From Lachnospiraceae bacterium (lineage in GTDB: Bacteria > Bacillota > Clostridia > Lachnospirales > Lachnospiraceae): 64,000 bases of DNA. The position numbers and the translations under genes were made by a program. The notes under the pieces are model-generated. The model searched no databases and was not told the origin of the DNA. It saw only the letters and a list, made by a program, of their open reading frames with translations. The first letter of the stretch is position 1; each line of letters starts with the position of its first letter. Location: contig JAFRWN010000082.1 of the NCBI GenBank assembly GCA_017437965.1, positions 1 to 64,000 on the forward strand, written 5' to 3'. Below are positions 51,054-59,800 of the stretch, piece by piece.

Positions 51054-51082
51054 ATTATATAACATCGGTGCCGTTTTGTCAA
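51054..51082 (-). promoter_or_regulatory. Consensus sigma-A promoter of tRNA-Thr
   Basis: On the minus strand TTGACA (51082-51077), a 17-nt spacer and TATAAT (51059-51054), 18 nt before the tRNA 5' end. It probably also drives the degenerate GGDEF/EAL gene downstream. Confidence 0.93.
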
Positions 51083-51158
51083 TGAAATCTTTAATATTAC
51101 GGGTTTGTTGCGGGACTGTTAAGAGTAAATTACAACTGAATTACAGACCTCAAAAATA

Positions 51159-51187
51159 TTGACAGAATCTTAAAAAAATGTTAAAAT
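51159..51187 (+). promoter_or_regulatory. Sigma-A promoter of the aldo/keto reductase gene
   Basis: TTGACA (51159-51164), a 17-nt spacer and TAAAAT (51182-51187), 36 nt before the start codon at 51224. Confidence 0.85.
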
Positions 51188-51223
51188 TTATTAATTATAA
51201 TAAGTAGCATGAGGAGGGGTGAA

Positions 51224-52399
51224 ATGCAATACAGAACAGACCGTTACGGCAATAAAATATCGGTGCTCGGCTTCGGCTGCATGAGGTTTACCAAAAAAGG
51301 TTCAAAGATCGATTTTGACAAGGCAGAACGTGAGATAATGGCAGCCTACAGACGCGGTGTAAACTACTATGATACTGCTTATGTTTATCCCGGAAGCGAA
51401 GCGCTGATCGGTGAAATATTCGAAAAGAACAACATACGCGACAAAATCAATATTGCTACTAAGCTTCCCCACTACCTGATAAGAAAAAAAGAAGATCCCG
51501 ATAAGTTTTTTGAAGAAGAGCTTGAAAGGCTCCGCACGGACCACGTGGATTATTATCTGATGCACATGCTTACCGACGTTGCGACATGGGAAAGGCTGAT
51601 CGGACTCGGAATCAAGGAATGGCTTGATGAAAAGAGAAAAAGCGGCCAGATAAAACAGGTCGGTTTTTCCTATCATGGAGGAACCGAGGGCTTTATAAAG
51701 CTGATCGATGCCTATGACTGGGACTTTTGCCAGATACAGTACAATTACATGGACGAAAATGCCCAGGCAGGCGTAAGGGGCCTTAAATATGCAGCAGCAA
51801 AGGGAATACCGGTTGTGATAATGGAGCCCTTACGCGGCGGCAAGCTTGTAAACATTCCCGAGCGCGCGAAGAAACTGCTTGAAAAATATCCTGTAAAACG
51901 TTCACCTGCCGACTGGGCTTTCCGCTGGCTCTGGAACCAGCCCGAAGTGACCTGTGTGCTTTCCGGAATGAATTCCGTGAAGATGGTAAAGGAAAATTGT
52001 GCAACCGCATCGGATGCAAAGGTGGGAGAGCTTACCGAAAGGGATATGAAGCTCTACAAAAAAGTTCTCGCCATTATCAATATCAAGATGAAGGTCGGAT
52101 GTACGGGTTGTGGTTACTGCATGCCGTGTCCTAAGGGTGTGGACATTCCGGGTACTTTCTCGTCCTATAACATGTGCGCTTCCGAAGGCTACATTTCAAG
52201 CCTGAGAGACCACCTTATGAACACAGCCCTGAGGCAGAACTGTACCGGAGCTTTAAACTGTGTTGAATGCGGAAGATGCGAAAAGCATTGCCCTCAGCAC
52301 ATCGAGATAAGAAAAGAGCTCAAAAATGCACGCAAAAAACTTGAAGGCCCGATTTATAGGATATCTTCCTGGGTAATAAGAAAATTCAGGCTTTATTAA
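51224..52399 (+). CDS. Aldo/keto reductase with C-terminal ferredoxin domain
   Basis: A 391-residue cytosolic oxidoreductase. The AKR barrel (about 1-270) has GFGCMRF near the start, the catalytic Asp/Tyr in NYYDTAYVY, Lys in ATKLPHY and His in YYLMHML. A ferredoxin-like tail (about 290-365) carries two clusters, CTGCGYCMPCP and CVECGRCEKHCP, for 4Fe-4S centres. AKRs of this type are common in anaerobes; the substrate is unknown. The ATG at 51209 lies within the AGGAGGGG ribosome site, so the ATG at 51224 is chosen. A small hairpin (GTCACC-GAA-GGTGAC) separates it from dtd. Confidence 0.9.
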   Translation: MQYRTDRYGNKISVLGFGCMRFTKKGSKIDFDKAEREIMAAYRRGVNYYDTAYVYPGSEALIGEIFEKNNIRDKINIATKLPHYLIRKKEDPDKFFEEELERLRTDHVDYYLMHMLTDVATWERLIGLGIKEWLDEKRKSGQIKQVGFSYHGGTEGFIKLIDAYDWDFCQIQYNYMDENAQAGVRGLKYAAAKGIPVVIMEPLRGGKLVNIPERAKKLLEKYPVKRSPADWAFRWLWNQPEVTCVLSGMNSVKMVKENCATASDAKVGELTERDMKLYKKVLAIINIKMKVGCTGCGYCMPCPKGVDIPGTFSSYNMCASEGYISSLRDHLMNTALRQNCTGALNCVECGRCEKHCPQHIEIRKELKNARKKLEGPIYRISSWVIRKFRLY

Positions 52400-52444
52400 A
52401 ACAAGGTGTCACCGAAGGTGACGGATGAGGGTTTAAGAGAGATA

Positions 52445-52897
52445 ATGAAATACATAATCCAGCGCGTTACCCACGCCAACGTAAAAGTAGACGGAAAAAT
52501 AATCGGGGAGATCGGGAAAGGCTACATGGTCCTGATCGGAGTTTCCGATACCGACAACGAACAGATCGCCGAAAGAATGACGGCCAAGATGCTTGGCCTC
52601 CGGATTTTCGAGGATGAGAACGGCAAAACCAACCTGTCACTTAAGGACGTCGGAGGTGAGCTGCTTCTGATCTCGCAGTTCACACTCTACGCAGACTGCA
52701 GGAAGGGCAACCGCCCCTCATTCATCAATGCCGGCAAGCCGGAACATGCAAATGCACTCTATGAGTACATTATCGGAAAATGCCGTGAAGCAGGATATAA
52801 AACTGAAACCGGAAGCTTCGGTGCCGATATGAAGGTTGAGCTTGTAAACGACGGACCGTTTACGGTGGTGCTTGACAGCGCCGAGATAATCGGGTGA
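52445..52897 (+). CDS. dtd: D-aminoacyl-tRNA deacylase
   Basis: A 150-residue enzyme that hydrolyses D-aminoacyl-tRNAs, such as D-Tyr-tRNA, as proofreading. It begins [17 protein letters not shown] and has the catalytic motif [17 protein letters not shown] near residue 78 and the C-terminal GPFTVVLDS loop (usually GPVT). It has family length. The ATG at 52445 with GAGAGA upstream is preferred to the longer frame starting at 52406. The fchA-like gene follows after 32 nt. Confidence 0.94.
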   Translation: MKYIIQRVTHANVKVDGKIIGEIGKGYMVLIGVSDTDNEQIAERMTAKMLGLRIFEDENGKTNLSLKDVGGELLLISQFTLYADCRKGNRPSFINAGKPEHANALYEYIIGKCREAGYKTETGSFGADMKVELVNDGPFTVVLDSAEIIG

Positions 52898-52929
52898 CGG
52901 ATAAAGGAAAAAGACAGGAGAGTAAAACA

Positions 52930-53556
52930 ATGAATTACAACGAAAAAACAATCAAAGACTTTATTCAGGTACTTTCTTCAAAGGAGCCGGTTCCGGGCGG
53001 TGGTGGTGCTTCGGCACTGATAGGAAGCATCGGAATCGCACTCGGAAACATGGTAGGATCCCTTACCGTCGGCAAGAAGAAATATGCCGATGTTGAAGAG
53101 GACATCAAAATCCTGATGTTCAAGGCAGAAAGGCTTGCGGAAAAATTCCAGGAGCTGATCGACAAGGATGCGGAAAGCTTTGCACCGCTTGCTTTGGCAT
53201 ATGCACTTCCGAAGGATACCGAAGAAGAGAAGGCCGAAAGGACAAGAGTGATGGAGGCAGCGCTTGAAACTGCAAGCCTTGCTCCTCTTGAGATAATGGA
53301 AACCGTCTGCGAGGCGGTTGACATCGTTTCGGAATTTGCAGCCAAGGGTTCAAAGCTTGCAATTTCCGATGCGGGAGTAGCTGCTATCGCACTCCGTTCC
53401 GCACTTCTCGGAGCCTCACTCAATGTCTTTATAAATACTGCATCGATGCAGAACCGTTCCCTTGCGGCAGAACTTGAGGGAAGGGCAAACGAAATGATAG
53501 AAGAATACGGCGCCAAGGCCGAAAAGATATTTAATTCAGTAAAAGAAAGGCTGTAA
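52930..53556 (+). CDS. fchA: Cyclodeaminase/cyclohydrolase-fold folate enzyme (FchA-like)
   Basis: A 208-residue all-helical cytosolic protein of the formiminotransferase-cyclodeaminase C-terminal family. The substrate loop PVPGGGGASALIGSIG is at about residues 21-36; later blocks are KGSKLAISDAGVAAIALRSA and a final AAELEGRANEM helix. Members act as formimino-THF cyclodeaminase or methenyl-THF cyclohydrolase. No histidine-degradation genes are nearby, while folD follows 3 nt downstream, so the cyclohydrolase role is favoured. The frame could open at 52894, but AGGAG 8-9 nt before 52930 sets the start. Confidence 0.88.
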   Translation: MNYNEKTIKDFIQVLSSKEPVPGGGGASALIGSIGIALGNMVGSLTVGKKKYADVEEDIKILMFKAERLAEKFQELIDKDAESFAPLALAYALPKDTEEEKAERTRVMEAALETASLAPLEIMETVCEAVDIVSEFAAKGSKLAISDAGVAAIALRSALLGASLNVFINTASMQNRSLAAELEGRANEMIEEYGAKAEKIFNSVKERL

Positions 53557-53559
53557 AAA

Positions 53560-54408
53560 ATGGCACAGAAACTGTTAGGAAAAGAAGTAACTGCAAGTCT
53601 CAATGAGAGAATAATTGCAGATGTAAATGAACTGAAGGCAAAGGGCATAGAGCCCAGGCTTGCGATAGTAAGAGTGGGAGAGAATGAAAGTGACATTGCC
53701 TATGAGCGCGGCGCTGTCAAAAGGTGTGAAACCTTAGACGTTGCCTATGACAAATACCTGCTTCCCGCAGATGTTACGACCGAGGATGTCCTTCAGGTAA
53801 TCGAAAAAATAAACAATGACAACAATACCCATGGCTGCCTTCTCTTCAGGCCTCTTCCGAAAAATCTGGATGCTGAAAGAATAGAGAATGCACTGAAGCC
53901 CGAAAAGGATGTGGACTGCATGACCGAGCGTTCGATAGGTGCTGTGTTTACCGGTAAGAATGTCGGCTATCCGCCCTGCACCCCGCAGGCATGCATGGAA
54001 ATACTGAAATACTATGGTTATGAGCTTAAGGGAAAGAATGTGGTTGTGATCGGACGTTCGCTCGTTGTCGGAAAACCTGTGGCAATGATGTGCATGAAAG
54101 AGAATGCAACGATTACTATCTGCCATACAAGAACAGTAAACATGCCTGAGATCACGAAGAAGGCAGACATACTGATAGTTGCGGCAGGAAGGGCAAAGAT
54201 CGTCGGCGCGGACTATGTTTCCGCAGGCCAGACCGTGATCGATGTCGGAATAAATGTCGATGAGAACGGAAACATGTGCGGCGATGTGGATTTTGAGGCC
54301 GTAGAGCCGGTAGTATCCGCAATCACTCCGGTACCCGGAGGAGTAGGAGGCGTAACAACCTCGGTACTTGTCTCACATGTGGTTGATGCAGCGAAGAAGT
54401 ACCTGTAA
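53560..54408 (+). CDS. folD: Methylene-THF dehydrogenase FolD with altered cyclohydrolase site
   Basis: A 282-residue cytosolic enzyme of one-carbon metabolism that oxidises 5,10-methylene-THF to methenyl-THF. NADP-site motifs are intact: VVVIGRSLVVGKPVAMM near residue 162 and ITPVPGGVGGVTTSVL near the end. In the catalytic block the usual Y-V-x-x-K-x-K-x-C-E pattern reads Y-E-R-G-A-V-K-R-C-E, so the first Lys is Ala. The VQLPLP motif reads LFRPLP, losing the Gln. Both residues matter for the cyclohydrolase step in studied FolD enzymes, so this protein may be a dehydrogenase only, with the FchA-like neighbour supplying the other activity. Confidence 0.93.
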   Translation: MAQKLLGKEVTASLNERIIADVNELKAKGIEPRLAIVRVGENESDIAYERGAVKRCETLDVAYDKYLLPADVTTEDVLQVIEKINNDNNTHGCLLFRPLPKNLDAERIENALKPEKDVDCMTERSIGAVFTGKNVGYPPCTPQACMEILKYYGYELKGKNVVVIGRSLVVGKPVAMMCMKENATITICHTRTVNMPEITKKADILIVAAGRAKIVGADYVSAGQTVIDVGINVDENGNMCGDVDFEAVEPVVSAITPVPGGVGGVTTSVLVSHVVDAAKKYL

Positions 54409-54432
54409 ACTGATATAAGGAGGACGATGACA

Positions 54433-56868
54433 ATGAAGAAACTGAAAACATTGTTGCTCGCCGGAGCCATGGCGGTAACTATAGTATCTGCCGCTTTTGC
54501 AAAAAGCCTTACAACGATTTCGGACGTAAATCTTGAAGAAATCGAATATTCGAAGCTCTTTGGCAGCTTTGCGGATAAGTGCAGTACGGACTATGGCTAT
54601 CAGGATCTTAAAAATAATACCAGCTATGACCTTGCCACTCTCTATGAGAGGATAGACGAGGCGGTAAAGGCTTTTGATGAGAACGGAAGCTTTAAATCAG
54701 GCAATATATATGCTTACGTAGATATAAATGACCTTAAACTTGGCAGCGGTTCTGCATTTAACAATAACATTCAGAAGGTTTATGCTGTTTACAGACTGGA
54801 TCATCCGCTTTATTTCTGGATGGATTCAATGATTTCCTGGACTATGGAAGAATTGAGTCTGAGATGCGCTTCGGACTATGCTCAGGCATCTGCCAGACAG
54901 GCTGCCTATGAAAAAATCAAAGCTGAAATTGAAGTATATTTTGACTATATAAAAGACTGTACCACAAATTACTCAAAGGTAACTGCATTGGTATATCTGA
55001 TGGCTCAGAGAAATGAATATGCCTATGATGCAGATTATGTTCCGAGTGATCTTTTTACTGACCACAACATCATCGGTATCCTTGCCGATGATCATACCGC
55101 AGTCTGCGAAGGCTACGCAAAGAGCCTGCAGCTGATGCTCAATTATCTTGAGATTCCGAACGTGATAGTTTACGGAGAATCAAAAGCTGACGGCAGTACA
55201 ATCTGGCAGAGACATGCATGGAACATGGTAAAGATGGACGACGGTAATTATTATTACTTTGATCCTACCTGGTCGGATGTGGACTTAAGGGAACATTTTG
55301 ATACCGACCTGGAGGATTTTCCTTACAGAATGACCTACAGATTCCATGCAAAAGGAACGTCATTTACTGCGTCCCACAAAGCTTTTACTCCCAGTTCAGA
55401 AGGAAACGACTATCTGTATGTGCTTCCTTCGGTTCCGTCTACGGACTATGTTCCCACGGTTTCCGGAATCCTTCCGCGCGAATCCTTCAATACCCAGGCT
55501 TCATATTATGAGGATGATTATTTAAGTAACGGTGACTATACTTTCGTTGTAATGCAGAATGATGGTGTTCACAGGCAGGTTGAGATTGTCGGAATCTCGG
55601 AAACGCTTGCCAAAAAGGAAAATCTTACCATTCCCGCAACAATAACATATCAGGGTGTAACATACAATGTTTGCGGCGTTGACGTTGGTATAGCAAGTAA
55701 GATCAAAAACGGTTATGAAATCTCGGCAATCAAAAAACTGACGCTTTCGGAAGGCATCAATTACATTTCCGGAAACATAAATAATATTCAGGCTCCGCTT
55801 ACGACACTTTCTCTTCCGGCAAGCCTCGGATATGTAATGACAAATTCTTTCGGAACCATGAATCTTGAAACCATCAGTGTTGCAAGCGGAAATACACACT
55901 ATGTTTCAAAGGACGGCGTGCTGTATACTAAGGACATGAAGAAGCTTATCACTTATCCTGCTGCAAAGACTGCAACGAGCTACACAGTACCCGACACAGT
56001 GGAATATATTGATTCTATGGCATTCCTCTGGAATATCTCACTTGCGGAAATTACACTTCCGGCTGATTCGAACCTGTATTTTGAAAACGGGGCACTCTAT
56101 GAAAAAGAATCCAATGTATTATATAAATATCTTGCAGGCGGAACCGAGAAAACAGCAGTGATTTCTGCAAAGTGCACGGATGTCAATTATTATGCTTTCT
56201 TCGGAACTGACTTTGATGAAATCGTAATCTACAATAAGGATATTGAGTTCTTCTACGGAAGCAGTCCCTTATTTAACAAGCTTGACAGCCTGATATATAC
56301 CGATGAAGTGACCATTTACGCATATCCTGATTCTTCTGCACAGAAGCTTGCAGATTATGACGAAAATGACAGATACATTTTTGCAGATATCAACCTGCTT
56401 GCAGGCTATAAGCTCACCCTGAACGCAAACACAATTGCTCTTCTTGAAAATGAAAAGGCAGGAGTTGTTGTTTCCGGTCTTGAAAATGGAGAGAGTTACT
56501 CGGGTACCGTAAAATTCACCGTAACCAGTAAGGATACCTGCTGGGTTTACATAATGAAGGATGGTGCAAAGAGCTATACAAGACTTAAAGCGTCAGAAAC
56601 CGCTACGGAAAATTGCTATTCTTTAAGCTTCGATGCCGATAAAGATTTTGAAATCGCAATCGTTAAGGCAGGTGACTTCACTCTTGATGGAGCAGTTGAT
56701 TCTGCGGATGCTCTGCAGATGCTTCGCTACGATGTTGGCAAGCTGACAGATGTTACTGCACTTCAGCTCCTTGCAGGAAATGTAGGCGGAGATGACAGCG
56801 TTATCAATTCTGCCGATGCACTTCAGGTGTTAAGATATGATGTAGGAAAGACCGGCTTTAAATGGTAA
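54433..56868 (+). CDS. Exported transglutaminase-like/BspA-type LRR protein with dockerin
   Basis: An 811-residue exported protein. The signal peptide (about 1-25) ends SAAFA. A transglutaminase-like cysteine-protease domain (about 60-300) shows the triad: Cys in AVCEGYAKS near 224, His in RHAWNMV near 260 and Asp in FDPTWSD near 276. BspA-type leucine-rich repeats (about 385-650) have blocks such as IKKLTLSEGINYI and AEITLPADS. A beta-type module (about 675-743) with CWVYIMKDGAKSYTRL follows, then a type I dockerin (about 744-811; DFTLDGAVDSADALQMLRYDV) ending in FKW. The ATG at 54427 is too close to AGGAGG, so 54433 is chosen. It starts 24 nt after folD. Confidence 0.88.
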   Translation: MKKLKTLLLAGAMAVTIVSAAFAKSLTTISDVNLEEIEYSKLFGSFADKCSTDYGYQDLKNNTSYDLATLYERIDEAVKAFDENGSFKSGNIYAYVDINDLKLGSGSAFNNNIQKVYAVYRLDHPLYFWMDSMISWTMEELSLRCASDYAQASARQAAYEKIKAEIEVYFDYIKDCTTNYSKVTALVYLMAQRNEYAYDADYVPSDLFTDHNIIGILADDHTAVCEGYAKSLQLMLNYLEIPNVIVYGESKADGSTIWQRHAWNMVKMDDGNYYYFDPTWSDVDLREHFDTDLEDFPYRMTYRFHAKGTSFTASHKAFTPSSEGNDYLYVLPSVPSTDYVPTVSGILPRESFNTQASYYEDDYLSNGDYTFVVMQNDGVHRQVEIVGISETLAKKENLTIPATITYQGVTYNVCGVDVGIASKIKNGYEISAIKKLTLSEGINYISGNINNIQAPLTTLSLPASLGYVMTNSFGTMNLETISVASGNTHYVSKDGVLYTKDMKKLITYPAAKTATSYTVPDTVEYIDSMAFLWNISLAEITLPADSNLYFENGALYEKESNVLYKYLAGGTEKTAVISAKCTDVNYYAFFGTDFDEIVIYNKDIEFFYGSSPLFNKLDSLIYTDEVTIYAYPDSSAQKLADYDENDRYIFADINLLAGYKLTLNANTIALLENEKAGVVVSGLENGESYSGTVKFTVTSKDTCWVYIMKDGAKSYTRLKASETATENCYSLSFDADKDFEIAIVKAGDFTLDGAVDSADALQMLRYDVGKLTDVTALQLLAGNVGGDDSVINSADALQVLRYDVGKTGFKW

Positions 56869-56892
56869 TCTGAGAAGGGAAGATAAGTAAAA

Positions 56893-59800
56893 ATGACAGG
56901 TGAAAGAAAACATGAATATAATAAAATCAGATGTTTCAGGAGTATCGTTTCAATACTTCTGTGTTTTGTTATGCTCTTTGACCTGATAGGGAATCTGCCT
57001 GTTGCAAATGCAGCTGAGACTATGACAAGCCTTAAGAAAAAAATCGATGCTGCCCAGGCTGAATACGATGCCGCACTTCAGGCAGAAGAAGATGCAGCAG
57101 AGAAGAAAAGCCAGGGATCACTTGGTTTTATCGATTATATGCTTGCTAAGACTGACATAAATGATAAGCAGAGATTTGATCTCGAGCAGGCCAGAAAAAT
57201 AATTACCGATGCCATGGAGGAGGATTTTTCAAAGTGGATCGGAGATAAAGATACTGGTCTTCCTGCAAAAAGAAACGGAAAGGTGACCTGTACGGGTGAC
57301 AGATATGATGCCATATCCCTTGATAATTACCAAACGATGTTTGATACCTTAGATGTCATCAATTACTATCGTGAAACTGACGATATTTTTGTCGGAAGCA
57401 TGAAAAGAAATCCGGCCTATACCAATTTCTATTTTATGGCAGCTGCCCAGACAGGTGCAGACAGAGGTGCAGGAACTATGACCCACACTTTATATCATGG
57501 GTCATGTGAAAATCTCGCCTTTAGGATCAGCGGTGCAATTTGGTACAGTGAAAAAGGCAGTTTTAAAGCATCTATGGAAGAACTTGGAATGACGGAACTG
57601 ACTTCCGAAAGTGATATATGGAAGGTGAAGTCAAATGCTTCAGGAGAAACCGGTCACTATACCAATCTTTTCTGGTCAAAGGAACAGGTGATGGGTATCG
57701 GTTTTACAAACTATCAAGGAACAAGCTGCTACAATGCATCATATGCTTCAAGTTACAGCAATACATATGCGTTATACACAATTGATGAGTTTAAAGAGCT
57801 CTACAACGAGTATTATGAAACTGTTGATCCTGAAGTATTTGCAAAGGCAGTGGAGGATGCTAAACTTAAGCTTGAGAATCTCAAAAACCAGTACTATGAG
57901 CTTTGCCCTGCCCATGAATTCGGTGAAAGCACCGTGGTTGAACCTGACTGTGTAAATGATGGTTATACAGGCAGAACCTGCAAGGTTTGTGGCTTTATTG
58001 AAAAAACCAATATTGTTGAAGCTCTTGGCCATGATCTGACCGACGGTGTTTGCTCAAGGTGCGGGCTTAAGACCATAAAAAGTCTCGATTATCCTACATG
58101 GAGAATAACTTCAGATTATGGTATAGGTTCCAGCAAAGTGGAGCTTGAAGAGGGAAAGGAATATGAATTCAGAATTAATTTCTCTTCCGCTGCCGAGTTT
58201 GGTCTCTTTGAAGAGTTTGTGGTTGAAATATCGGATACGTCGATTCTTCAATATACTCCTGAGACTAATTCCAGGGGAATTATGAAAACAAAAAAAATCG
58301 GCTTTGCTACTGTCACGGTTTATGCAAAAAGCTATCCCGCCCTTAAAAGAGTGGTTACGGTTGATGTTGCGGATGTGGGTGGTCACACCTATGTGCCGAA
58401 GTCTGTAAAGACCATGGAGGACGGTACGCTCGCTCTGATATCAAAATGCTCAGGCTGCGGTCACGAGATTTCCGAGGCAATACCTCATTTTACAGGGAAA
58501 ACATACTGCTCTGATGATAATATCTCATACGGAGCCACGTCGGAATTTACAGTTGAAACGGAAAAGACTCTTTATATAGAATTTTTCTGGAATAATTATA
58601 CCGGAAATGTCATTTCGGATTGTAACGAGCTTGTGATCGAAAGTTCCGATGAATCGGTTGTGAAATTTAAGAGTGGTACAAACTACTCATCTTATTATAA
58701 AGCAACTTTTGACGTGCTTAAACCGGGAGATGTTACAATTACTGCTTATCCGAAATATGACCCGGAAAATGCAGTTACCGTTACGATTGATGCTGCCGAC
58801 GTTGGTGGACACAGCTACGTTATTACGCCGGCAAAGGAACTTGCGGAGGAAACGACTGCAGAATGCTTAGGCTGCGGAAAAAAAATCAATGTAAAAATAC
58901 CGAGCTTTACCCGGATATTTTATCTGATCCCGGGTGAAAGCTATTACGATTCGGAAGATATTGAGTTCGGAAAAGATCTGGCTCATGACTTTATTGCCGG
59001 AACTGAGACAAAAATCAGACTTGGACTGAAAAACAAACAATACTATAACGGAGTTCAGAATAACGCAATTGTCGTTGAAAGCTCCGATGAATCAATAATA
59101 AAATGTACAGGCTTTACCTTGGATTATTATTATGCAAGATGGACCGGCAATTTTACCTGCGGTAAAGCGGGTGTGGCCGAGCTGACCTTCTATCCCAAGT
59201 ATAATCCTGCATCAAAAATCACCGTAAAGGCTGTGGTAATGGATGAAGATTCTAAGAAGGTGAGTAATATTACCTTATCGGCTGATACAAATATTCTTGT
59301 CCTTGGCGTAAATGATTCCGTGAAAATAAATGCTGAGGTTGAACCTGACGATGCATTTGTTAAGGAATTGCTATGGTACTCGAGTAGTCCCGCAATTGCC
59401 ACAGTAGATAATAATGGAAATGTAATAGCGGTTTCAAAGGGCTATACAGCTATCTATGCAAAGGCGATTGACGGAAGTGGGATCAACAGTTATAAAGGAA
59501 TCAGGGTTTATGACACCCAGGAGGAACCTGTCGTTAAGGCATCCGATTTTACCGTAATTGAAAATAAAATAACCACAAACCTCTCCGGAAACTATCAGTA
59601 CAGAATAAAGAAGAACGGAGAGTGGGGCTCATGGACTACTTATGGTACTTTTACCAAGCTTGAGCCCAAAACGAAATATGAAATAGCTGTCAGATATCGT
59701 GAAAATTCTACAGAATATCTTGCAGCAAGTGATGAAGTGCTTGTTACAATAACTACTCCGGATCATACAATAGTGGACTATGGTGAGGTTGAACCTACCT

